Assembly (NCBI GenBank): GCA_001695595.3
Contig: MBPM02000004.1
Coordinates: forward strand, 1,984,001 to 2,048,000
Direction of reading: 5' to 3'
Source: Plasmopara viticola
Taxonomy: Eukaryota > Oomycota > Peronosporomycetes > Peronosporales > Peronosporaceae
DNA: 64,000 nt
The position numbers were made by a program, and so were the translations under genes. A model generated the notes under the pieces. It did not search any database. It saw nothing but the letters and a program-made list of their open reading frames with translations, and was not told where the DNA came from. The stretch's first letter is position 1. Each line of letters starts with the position of its first letter. Of the stretch, positions 43,903 to 52,787 are shown one piece after another.

Positions 43903-44123
43903 GCTTCTCGGAAGACATTGGTACGACCGAAACGCGACGGCCAAGCTTGAGTTCGGACGACTACGTTGTAAAGAACCGAGGAATCGACGAGAATGTGGAC
44001 GAGACATTGAAAGAGTTGTCGGAATTGGCCGATATCGAGTTTGGCGATCCCGAGGACGCGGCGCTACTTGCAAAAGAAAACCAAGCTGCCAATGGTGTGA
44101 AACGAAAAGTGGACGACGTGTGA
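43601..44123 (+). pseudogene. Displaced C-terminal part of the MED15-like gene
   Basis: After the in-frame stop, the second copy of the duplicated block runs on into unique sequence that ends at 44123 with the residues NGVKRKVDDV. From about 43761 the frame homologous to copy 1 is open to the end, adding about 70 acidic, Ser/Glu-rich residues (ELSELADIEFGDPEDAALLA) that copy 1 lacks. This is very probably the original C-terminus. It has no ATG-start gene structure of its own, so it is either untranslated, reached by splicing across the duplication, or evidence of a misassembled heterozygous locus. Confidence 0.6.
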
Positions 44124-44268
44124 GTGCAAAAGTGTTTTTTTTTTTTTTTTCAGTTGCGTACATTTTGAAACAGTAGTGCGTACATGGTTTTTGCTTGCTG
44201 CGTGCATTGATGATGGCTTAAATATCTTTATTGTCTTGCGAAAAAAAGAAAAGAAACGAAAAAAAGAA
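44124..44268. terminator. Convergent 3' ends, shared intergenic spacer
   Basis: About 145 bp separate the end of the MED15-like region (+) and the stop of the poly(A) polymerase gene (-). A run of 16 T lies at 44135-44150. The two transcripts probably overlap or end here; no clear AATAAA signal was identified. Confidence 0.4.
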
Positions 44269-46203
44269 TTACCGCGCTAACCCTAGGGCAAGGTTTACAT
44301 GGTGCGCCTGCCGGAGAAAATATTGTGCCCGATCACTGATGGCAGCGGTTCGACCAGAGGGAAAAAGGGCATTTGGCAACTCGGTCCACGCACGATCGGA
44401 AATGGCAATTTCCATGCCAAGTTTCTTTTCCGTGGCCATGTCGAGTTCAGTGGCAAGGAAGTACCGCGTTGCCAATGCAACACTCTGTTTGGCAAGGCTT
44501 TCGTGGTCGGGTTTCGACGCGTGTGGCGGACGAGCTTCGGGCGCATTGACGGTATAGCCGATCAAGTAGTAGCCACTCCTTCCGTTGCTCGTGTCACTTG
44601 ATCGGACAAGATCTGGCAATGGGTGCAGCGACGCAATCGATGGCGTGTATTGCAACGTAATCACTAATTTGCGGATTCGACTGGCCACAAAACTGGCCCA
44701 TTCGGCCAAAGTTGCGTCACTTGGTGCACGCAACTCAATGGCGACATAATGGTCGTACCGTACCAACATTTCCGTCGGTGCAAAGAGTTGCGTCCAGGAC
44801 GACGGGTGGCTGAGACTCCGCCGACGCAAGTCGTCCATGATTCGTTGGCCACGCGCAAATTCTTCACGCAACACTTTGAGCGTGGAAATGTTCACATTCA
44901 CGGCAGTGTTGACAGCAGGAAAGCCTGGTGTAATGATTGGCATGAGATGCGTACGATCGTGGAGATTGTAGTGCGGATTCCATTGTACCACTCGTTGGTC
45001 GTGCAAACTATCCGACGAAGGGTGGGCCACTAAAATGGGCGTCGGGTACTGCCATGCGGCAAACACCGAGAAAAACCGGTACACGAGACACGCCACGTTG
45101 GCACGTGGGAACATTTGGCACACAAAACACACGAGCAACGCGTACGAGATCCCGCCGAGAAAACCAGTCTTGTTCGAGTACAAGCCGCGCCGTCGTGCCC
45201 AGAGGCGAATGACACGTAGACACGATCGAAAGACATTGGCATTGGGCACGAGTTCGAGAATGAGCGACGCCACGCGCGCAACAGAGAGAGACCGAATGGA
45301 CGTCGCGTCCATGTCGAGCATCATTTGCATGTCGTGACCCGGTAAAAAGGGTACATGTTTCGGTACCGGTTGTGGCTGTGCGTACCGTGCAAACAACAAG
45401 TCGACGCGTACCCTATTTAAATGAAAGGAGAGGACGGGAATCGCCGCTTTCCGTCGTGCAACAAGGTCGGACACGGCCGCTTGGTTGGCTAAATGGTCAC
45501 ATAAGGACGTGAAAAAGACTTGCGACGTGATGACACGAGGCATCAAGGCCACCACATCGAGATCCGAGGCTGCTTCTCCGACCTTTAAGTGCCAACTCCC
45601 ACCTAGTAATAAAGTCGCAGTGGTACCACTTGGGTCCACTCCAGTCTCGGGTACCACTCGGCGACGGAGCCAAAGATCCACAAGTCGCTGCAACTCGTTG
45701 AATGCCAAATGTTTTTTACTTAATTCGTCTGGGGTCGGGAGAGGTGCCAGATTATTGACACATTTCATCAGCCCATTCGTACTTCTCAAATCGTACCCAC
45801 TCGGTGGTACAAGTTCCACGACCGGGACCACTCGACGCAGCCCATAAGGGGCACTCTGTAGTGTCGTGCACCACCTTGCCGGCTCCTTCCCCTTGTAAGT
45901 CTGTGGACTGTTGCTTTCCGTCTTGAGCCAATGTGCTTGACACGAGTCGAGGGTAGAGTCGGCCGTCGAATTGCCACTAGGAGAGAAAGCCCGTGAGTCA
46001 CTGCTGGAGATGGAGCCATCGTCGCTACCCTCTTCGTCGTCCGAGACGTCGTAGCTCGAGCAACTGGTACGACTTCCCGAGGACGTGTCCCTCTCCTTGG
46101 TCGCAAGGACGTCGAGCGTGTGGACGCCAACGTCTTGAGGTTGACGCAAATTCTGCTTGAGCTTTTGCGTCCGTTCGGCATCTCCCCAACACAATGGACT
46201 CAT
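44269..46203 (-). CDS. PAP: Canonical poly(A) polymerase
   Basis: The single-exon gene encodes 644 aa from the ATG at 46203. A GTG 21 nt further upstream is in frame but not needed. The nucleotidyltransferase core begins at residue 201 with GGSWHLKV, followed by SDLDVVAL. D214, D216 and D268 (in RVRVDLLFA) form the metal-binding triad. Next are the central-domain helices (RVIRLWARRRGLYSNKTGFL, GGISYALLVCFVCQMFP) and the TPGFPAVNTAVNVN block that corresponds to T-P-x-Y-P-x-x-N in nuclear PAPs. Then comes the RNA-binding-like C-terminal domain (YDHYVAIELRAPSDATLAEW, SRIRKLVITLQYTP). It adds poly(A) tails to cleaved pre-mRNA in the nucleus. Residues 1-120 are an unusual Ser/Asp-rich N-terminal extension. 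The usual GS-Y of the catalytic loop is GS-W here. It lies convergent with the MED15-like gene. Confidence 0.88.
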   Translation of the reverse strand: MSPLCWGDAERTQKLKQNLRQPQDVGVHTLDVLATKERDTSSGSRTSCSSYDVSDDEEGSDDGSISSSDSRAFSPSGNSTADSTLDSCQAHWLKTESNSPQTYKGKEPARWCTTLQSAPYGLRRVVPVVELVPPSGYDLRSTNGLMKCVNNLAPLPTPDELSKKHLAFNELQRLVDLWLRRRVVPETGVDPSGTTATLLLGGSWHLKVGEAASDLDVVALMPRVITSQVFFTSLCDHLANQAAVSDLVARRKAAIPVLSFHLNRVRVDLLFARYAQPQPVPKHVPFLPGHDMQMMLDMDATSIRSLSVARVASLILELVPNANVFRSCLRVIRLWARRRGLYSNKTGFLGGISYALLVCFVCQMFPRANVACLVYRFFSVFAAWQYPTPILVAHPSSDSLHDQRVVQWNPHYNLHDRTHLMPIITPGFPAVNTAVNVNISTLKVLREEFARGQRIMDDLRRRSLSHPSSWTQLFAPTEMLVRYDHYVAIELRAPSDATLAEWASFVASRIRKLVITLQYTPSIASLHPLPDLVRSSDTSNGRSGYYLIGYTVNAPEARPPHASKPDHESLAKQSVALATRYFLATELDMATEKKLGMEIAISDRAWTELPNALFPSGRTAAISDRAQYFLRQAHHVNLALGLAR

Positions 46204-46882
46204 GGTACCGATTGTATTGTTCACTTACAATGTAAAAATGGTCGAAGTGCAAATGGCACAAGAGGATCGCTTGCAACGGTACAACAGGCAAAAACACTCT
46301 TTAAATCTTTTTTGACAAACGAATCGAGACGACAGCACTCGATTCGAAAAGCTGGTCGACAGGCGGTGAGAAACAGGACGTTCAAGGAACACGGCAGCAA
46401 GAATCGCTGCGTGAATGCGATGCGAAATGCGCGAATGAAGGCTTGACTCGTTTGTGCTTGAAACTGGTACACCCCGTGCGTGTCGTAGGACGCCTATTTC
46501 TGTCCACTAGGCCATAGCCAAGTGAGGGGTGGGGGTGGGAGGTCACCTCTAAGGACTCCACTGTCCGGGTAGACCTGCCTCATTTCAACCTCTCACGCCG
46601 ATGTAAAGTGCCCTCTTTATCCTACTTCCATGTGATTACGCTGTAATGAGGCAAATGGATGGACGTCGCGCTCCGGAGCTCGTCTATCCAATTGTTGCGC
46701 CACGTGCTGACTACCAACGAACGCGGACAACGGCACGACGGCATTGAAGGGGTGAAAAGTCTCTTGATGAGAGCGCTTTGACTTATCGTGACCTCGCGTC
46801 TCTTGCACGAACGAGGTGGTCAGCTAGAAAGAGACGTCTGGGCGCCGTCCTGCCTGTCTGCGTCTCTTTCCAGACCGCGAGT
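46204..46882. other. Intergenic
   Basis: The upstream region of the poly(A) polymerase gene. Several short frames cross it on both strands, but none has recognisable protein features. GTAC motifs remain frequent. Confidence 0.4.
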
Positions 46883-49050
46883 CTAAATGACGGGCTTGTT
46901 AGGACAGTACAAACGAAGCGGAAGAAGACGTGGGGTTTGTATGGAGTGCAGGCGCGAATCGGTACACATTGGTACAAAAGTCGGTACCATGTACCGTTTC
47001 GACATGCGAAGCGTCTGCAATAGCAGCTGGGTGGCTCGCGTACGCGCGGTGTAGACAGCTGGCAGTGCTTCATCTGCTGAGTGCAAGAAATCGACAATGT
47101 AGCAAACGACGGCTTTTGCCATGTGCGTCGAGCAAACGATGCCTAAGCAACCATCTTGTCGTGAAAGACTTGCTCAATGTCGTGCAACTTATGGTCTCGC
47201 TTGGTCCAAGTACGACATTTTGATGCGGAGGTGGCGTATCATACTGTCGTTAACAGCGTCGGCCAAGACACTTCGTGCCCTTTTTATTGGCAAAGGCAAA
47301 GGGTACGATGAGCAATCAGTGAAAAAATCAGATTGCATCAAATGTGCTTTCTGCCTCCTGTACCTCCTTTATCATCCATGTTGAAAAGTCGAGGCCGTGA
47401 AGAGATTTCGTCAAGACGGTTGAGCACCACGTTGCACAGATATATGATAGTACAGATAGACAGTATTATCATGTATCTGTGCTAATTTTTTTGATGGATG
47501 TACTATATTGATGTACTATATTCTAATATACTACATCATCAACCTCAGCTTAACGAAAACGCATTCTTTGAAAATACCGTCAGAATGGCTCGAAAATGGT
47601 TCCAGCTCGTGGGCGAGGATGGCAACGCCATGTCCCCAGCAGCTGTGATCTTGGATATTGAAGACGTCGCTACATTGCGAGATGCTGTGAAAGCCAAATG
47701 TTCGAACAGTCTCGCAAACGTGGATGCGGCCGAACTTATCGTCTTCGACGCGAACGGTGGGGTGATGACACGAGCATCGGCATCAGTGCATCAGCTAGGA
47801 ATTGAGGAAGACAATGCACTGATCGTGCAAGTGCCTCAGCGCGTAGAGTTCGATTCGCGTTATTTTATCCAACCGAGTGTGCAAGGGCTCGTCGAGAAGG
47901 CAGCATTTGTGATCTTGGTTGAAGACGACGACGAATACAAGGGCGGTGGCATGGGAGTGTTTTTTACCTCAACGCTAGCAGTGACGTGTGATCATAATCT
48001 GACAGCGAAAGACACGGTCGGAAGCGTCGCGTCTTTGGCGTTAAAGAACGAGATTGCCGATGTGGAAGTTGTCGCTCGCAATCCCGAGGTGGACTTTGCG
48101 ATTTTCAAATCATCGACTCCTCGCTCTTTCATTCCGCTATGGAGTGGACGACCAGACCAGTTACGAGGACGCTATGATCTTGTGTTGGCTTCGTATCGAC
48201 TCGGTTTTAATGATTGCAAGGATGCCTTTGATCATCAACTGGGATTTGCTCCGGTTGCCGGCATATCCATCAATTCTCACGAAAGACACATCGTGTACTT
48301 GTGTTCGGCTTTTGCTGGAGATTCGGGTGCCGCACTTCTTCTCAAGGATCGCTTTCTGGTTGGCATTCACTTGACGACCGTCAATGCACTTCGCGAAGAG
48401 ATGGATCGCAAGAAAGTCATCAAGGATCGCTTGAATGACGTGGAGGAGTCGCTGGACAACATTGCGACGAGCGGACTAGCGCAAGGGTGCTTAGGTCATG
48501 CATTTAAAAATGCAGGGAGGGATGAGTGCGAAGTCGTCGCTAAGCAATGATTTGAAGCTTTACACCGATGATTTAGTCACCCACCACCTTCTCCTTAGCT
48601 ATACGATCAGAGTTACTACTTTTTCCCACTAATATAAGGCCACGACGATAGCGTTGAAGCGAGTATTCACTCTGGAGGATAAATAGTAATCTTACACTTA
48701 TTAGTCATCACTCCGACGAAACCGAACGGCGGTTTGATAATGTGACGTGTAACATTACGAATCCTTTGCATTCAAGATGCTATTTCCACCATGCTCCCCC
48801 TGATCGAAGAAGTACTTTTGGTGACGCCAATAAAATTTCCTGAGCAGTGTTAGATTCTACTTTCTTGGAAGACGTGGACTGGCAATGGCTCTTGATTATA
48901 ACGACATCCGTCGCGTGGCTCCGTGTGTGCAAAGTCGAAAAAAACTTTGCTTTCGTATTGTTTACTATAATTCTTAGTCTTGTGTATTTTTTTTCTGACT
49001 AGAGTGTAGAATTTCCGTGCTGCAATTGATATTTTCGGAACAACTCAAAA
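46883..49050 (+). repeat. Tandem duplication, unit 1 (header-peptidase gene)
   Basis: The unit starts at CTAAATGACG and repeats at 49051. Shared upstream landmarks include GAAGAAGACGTGGGGTTTGT, GCGAAGCGTCTGCAATAGCA and ACCATCTTGTCGTGAAAGAC. Coding parts are almost identical between units, while flanks have many substitutions and small indels. About 700 bp precede the start codon in each unit, with no conserved reading frame, so this part is probably promoter and leader. Confidence 0.85.
47585..48550 (+). CDS. CRN-type header fused to trypsin-like serine peptidase, copy 1
   Basis: The protein is 321 aa. Residues 1-88 look like the ubiquitin-like header of Crinkler proteins (MARKWFQLVGEDGNAMSPAA, VATLRDAVKAK, AELIVFDANGG at the place of the LxLFLAK box). 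From about residue 105 there is a chymotrypsin/trypsin-fold peptidase with a visible triad: H137 in VTCDHNLTA, D170 in EVDFAIFK and S247 in AFAGDSGAALL. I see no signal peptide. The start is the ATG before ARKWF, since upstream similarity between copies drops exactly there. In known Crinklers the header precedes a variable effector domain, which can be delivered into host cells or act in conflict within the organism. Here that domain would cleave proteins; substrate and destination are unknown. The C-terminal about 20 residues differ from copy 2. Confidence 0.75.
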   Translation: MARKWFQLVGEDGNAMSPAAVILDIEDVATLRDAVKAKCSNSLANVDAAELIVFDANGGVMTRASASVHQLGIEEDNALIVQVPQRVEFDSRYFIQPSVQGLVEKAAFVILVEDDDEYKGGGMGVFFTSTLAVTCDHNLTAKDTVGSVASLALKNEIADVEVVARNPEVDFAIFKSSTPRSFIPLWSGRPDQLRGRYDLVLASYRLGFNDCKDAFDHQLGFAPVAGISINSHERHIVYLCSAFAGDSGAALLLKDRFLVGIHLTTVNALREEMDRKKVIKDRLNDVEESLDNIATSGLAQGCLGHAFKNAGRDECEVVAKQ

Positions 49051-51060
49051 CTAAATGACGTGCCAGTTAGGACAGTAAAAACGAAGAGGAAGAAGACGTG
49101 GGGTTTGTATGGAGTGCAGGCGCTAGTTGGTACCATGTACCGTTGCAACATGCGAAGCGTCTGCAATAGCAGCGCGGTGGCTCGCGTACGCGCAGTGTAG
49201 ACATGTGACAGTTGTTCATCCGCTCACTGCAAAGTTTCGACAACAGAGCAAGCGACGGGTTTGTCATCTGAGTCGAGCAAACGATGCCTTGGCTACCATC
49301 TTGTCGTGAAAGACTTGCCCATTGTCGTGCAACTTATAATTTCTCTTGTGCCAAGTACGACTTTGATGTGTACGTGGCGTATTATTTTGTCGTTTTCAAA
49401 GGCACGCCATGCCCGTTTTTTTGGTGTCGGTAAAGAGCAATCAGTGAAAAATCAGGTTGCATCAAATGTGCTTTCTGCCTACTGTTCCACCTTTATTATT
49501 TATGTTGAAATTTTAGAAGACGGTTGTAAAAGTTTAGCACAGATATTTGATAGTACAGATAGGCAAGAACTTCTTGGCTGGATGTACTATTTCGATGTAC
49601 TATATGCTAATATAATACCTCATCAACCGTAACGAGAACTCATTCTTGAAAAACCCGTTAAAATGGCTCGAAAATGGTTCCAGCTCGTGGGCGAGGATGG
49701 CAATGCAATGTCTCCAGCAGCTGTGATCTTGGATATTGAAGACGTCGCTACATTGCGAGATGCTGTGAAAGCCAAATGTTCGAACAGTCTCGCAAACGTG
49801 GATGCGGCCGAACTTATCGTCTTCGACGCGAACGGTGGGGTGATGACGAGAGCATCGGCATCAGTGCATCAGCTTGGAATTGAGGAAGACAATGCACTGA
49901 TTGTGCAAGTGCCTCAGCGCATGGAGTTCGATTCGCGTTATTTTATCCAACCGAGTGTGCAAGGGCTCGTCGAGAAAGCAGCATTTGTGATCTTGGTTGA
50001 AGACGACGACGAATACAAGGGCGGTGGCATGGGAGTGTTTTTTACCTCAACGCTAGCAGTGACGTGTGATCATAATCTGACAGCGAAAGACACGGTCGGA
50101 AGCGTCGCGTCTTTGGCGTTAAAGAACGAGATTGCCGATGTGGAAGTTGTAGCTCGCAATTCCGAGGTGGACTTTGCGATTCTCAAATCATCGACTCCTC
50201 GCTCTTTCATTCCGCTATGGAGTGGACGACCAGATCAGTTACGAGGACGCTATGATCTTGTGTTGGCATCGTATCGACTTGGTATTAATGATTGCAAAGA
50301 TTTTTTTGATCAGCAACTGGGATTTGCTCCGGTTGCCGGCATCTCCATCAATTCTCACGAAAGACACATCGTGTACTTGTGTTCGGCTTTTGCTGGAGAT
50401 TCGGGAGCCGCACTTCTTCTCAAGGATCGCTTTCTCGTTGGCATTCACTTGACGACCGTCAATGCACTTCGCGAAGAGATGGACCGCAAGAAAGTCATCA
50501 AGGATCGCTTGAATGACGTGGAGGAGTCGCTGGACAACATTGCGACGAGCGGACTAGCGCAAGGGTGTTTCGGTCTTTTGGCGAATGAATTTAAAAATGT
50601 AGGGAGGGACTAGCGCGAAGTCGTCGCTTAACAAGAATGCAAAGATTTTCACAAATGATCTAGTCACCCACCACCTATATTAACAGAGTTGCTACTTTTT
50701 GCAAGTTTCCCCACTTATTTACTGAAATGTGGTGAGGATAAATAGTAATCATACACTCACCACGAAACCGAACGGCGACATGATAATGTGCCGTGTAACA
50801 TCACGAATTATTTGCGTTCAACTGCGCGATCGACCAAGCTCCCCCTTGTTGTACTTTAAGTGACGCGATTAAAGTTTATCTAGAGCAGTGTTGGACTCTA
50901 CTAGTTTACGCCTAATTTTGGGAGTTAGTACAGACGTGGACTAGTTATGGCTCTTGATTATATCGACATCCGTCGCGTGGCTCCGTGTGTATAAAATCGA
51001 TGTTTACTACAATTTCTTGTGTATTTTTTCTGATTAGAGTGTAGTGCTGCAATTGAAATT
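49051..51060 (+). repeat. Tandem duplication, unit 2 (header-peptidase gene)
   Basis: The second unit lies in the same orientation, directly adjoining unit 1. Similarity can be followed past the stop codon to about 51060 (GTGTAGTGCTGCAATTGAAA). It is slightly shorter because of several indels in the non-coding parts. Confidence 0.8.
49663..50613 (+). CDS. CRN-type header fused to trypsin-like serine peptidase, copy 2
   Basis: This 316-aa paralogue of the gene at 47585 differs from it by only a handful of substitutions over the first 300 residues (for example V87M, P168S, F174L, F208I, and DAFDHQ to DFFDQQ). Header and peptidase domains are both complete, with the same His, Asp and Ser (GDSGAALL) positions, so it should be active if expressed. 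The C-terminus diverges through a three-codon indel and an earlier stop, giving GCFGLLANEFKNVGRD. Two intact copies with open frames argue that both are functional or recently homogenised. Confidence 0.75.
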   Translation: MARKWFQLVGEDGNAMSPAAVILDIEDVATLRDAVKAKCSNSLANVDAAELIVFDANGGVMTRASASVHQLGIEEDNALIVQVPQRMEFDSRYFIQPSVQGLVEKAAFVILVEDDDEYKGGGMGVFFTSTLAVTCDHNLTAKDTVGSVASLALKNEIADVEVVARNSEVDFAILKSSTPRSFIPLWSGRPDQLRGRYDLVLASYRLGINDCKDFFDQQLGFAPVAGISINSHERHIVYLCSAFAGDSGAALLLKDRFLVGIHLTTVNALREEMDRKKVIKDRLNDVEESLDNIATSGLAQGCFGLLANEFKNVGRD

Positions 51061-52167
51061 CCCAAAATTGAGTGTTAAATTTACTATAAGAATGATTTTT
51101 TGGTATCGCACGTGGCCGAGCGGATGAATATATGCCTTGCTTAAGCTTGGAACCCCACCAAGCGACAATAATTGAACACGGTGTAGTGTGCAGGTCAGCT
51201 TCAATTTGACGTCTTGGAATAACGACTTTAACTATTACACACCATGGTGTACAGAGCAGTCAGTAACGAAATCCAATCACGTTTGAAAGAATTATTATTG
51301 ATAGTGTCAATTGCATGATCGAGTGCGCTCTGACGACCACAGTATTGAACCCGAGTGGCACATACAGACTATGCTCTGGCCATGTGAAGAATTTTGCGAG
51401 CACACTAACCTGCGTCAAGCCATCATTTTTGTGTATCGATGTCTAGGGTCACTCTCGATGCCATTTTATGCAATGGAAGAGCGGAGGATGCGTCGCACGG
51501 GCAGAGCCCATGGATGAATGTGTAATTCTTTTTTTCTGGAATGTTGCGTTGATGAGTATTCCAACGACGTCTAGAATCTACAGCAGTATCCACTAGTAAC
51601 ATCAAGGTCATAACATGTTGAGTAATGACAAAAGCGTTTACTTGGAGTTCGACGCTGTCTTCGACAATATCTGCGATTGATACATCACGAGCCAACGAGA
51701 ACCTCATCTGGTGGTTGCTCTACACAACCCTGTGGCCCGAGAGATTGGCCGCTCGATCCGGGACCGAGTGGACCTTGATTCGATAACCATAAGATCAAAA
51801 TTAAGGCAGCCGTAAATAGGTCACTAAAGTTGACAAGCAATCACACCCATAAGTGTATTTACAATGTATCGAGGTGTATAAACTTGGTCCTAAAATGGGG
51901 TGAATAGCTACTCGCATCCCACGGTAGAGAAGGCTTTGTCCTAGCATGTGAGTTTCGGTAGCTTGAAAGCATAGAAATCAGCATAAAGGCTATACACATA
52001 TGAGATGAAAGCGCGATATACCACCATCTTTCGTTGTCTATTTACGGCCGAGATGAGCGTATCTTTCAACGGGTATGTCGATCGTGTTTAATCTATTATT
52101 AAGGTGCTTTACAAAAACGCATATCACATTTTTCTTTGGCCCACCCGTATAAATTATTTCTATAGGT
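51061..52167. other. Intergenic with a tRNA-like fragment
   Basis: No gene is supported. At 51113-51123 TGGCCGAGCGG matches the D-arm/A-box of a Leu or Ser tRNA, with GCACG just before it. No B box (GGTTCGA) or acceptor pairing follows, so this is at most a tRNA-derived fragment. Confidence 0.4.
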
Positions 52168-52588
52168 TCAATTGAATCCGATAGCATCCCTATCGTCAAG
52201 TATGACGCTTTGACGCCTTAATCGCCATATAAAAAGGGAGAATAATCTGCATTGGAGGTGCCATTGTTTACTATTGACGTGGTGCGCCGCCAGTAAGAAC
52301 TTTCTGCTATTCATGCTAAGAATTCGTCCACGCGCAATTTCTGGTGCCAGTGGATCCCGCGAGCTAAAGGGTAAGCATGTCGGATAAAAACGTATACTCT
52401 TCCTTGCGCTCGATTGCTTTTTTGAGACCCCGACAAGTTGCTGGTTGCCAAATTTAATGTAAACGATGCGTTTCTCGTCGACGTTGCGTAACTCGGCACG
52501 ACCATAATTTTTTCATCGAAGATTTGATGATGACTTCATACGCAACGAAATCCACAAAAACGATGCCATTGACTCGATTTAAAAATAA
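52168..52588 (-). pseudogene. Unidentified minus-strand reading frame interrupted by the copia element
   Basis: On the minus strand an open block runs from the copia insertion site to about 52520 (GIVFVDFVAYEVIIKSSMKK). In a neighbouring frame it continues without stops to a TGA at 52170-52168 (RIVYIKFGNQQLVGVSKKQS and beyond, about 110 codons). The two frames meet in a run of six A, where a one-base slip would join them. Across the element, bases beyond 57052 continue the first block in frame for about 12 more codons. I do not recognise the product. It may be a former gene broken by the insertion and a frameshift. Confidence 0.3.
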
Positions 52589-52593
52589 CAATA

Positions 52594-52739
52594 TGTTAAC
52601 ATTACACCGCTGAATGCATATTGAACAGGTGGATGGCTTCACAGTAATTATAAGTACGTCACAATTAGTAATTACATATGGTAGCCATTCATTGGTCAGG
52701 ATAAATATATTCACTTCGGTTTTTACTTTCTTCTTAACA
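52594..52739 (+). repeat. 5' LTR of the copia element
   Basis: The terminal repeat is 146 bp, TG at the left end and CA at the right, and is unusually short for an LTR. The sequence after it (GGTTAACAGCCGC) should hold the primer-binding site, but I cannot match it to a specific tRNA. Confidence 0.93.
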
Positions 52740-52787
52740 GGTTAACAGCCGCAAACAACAGCCTCGCATCACCACACCGTCACCGCC

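Noticed and set aside
47121..47384. 87-codon plus-strand frame upstream of the first header-peptidase gene
   Set aside because: The matching region of the second unit does not preserve this frame, so it is unlikely to code.
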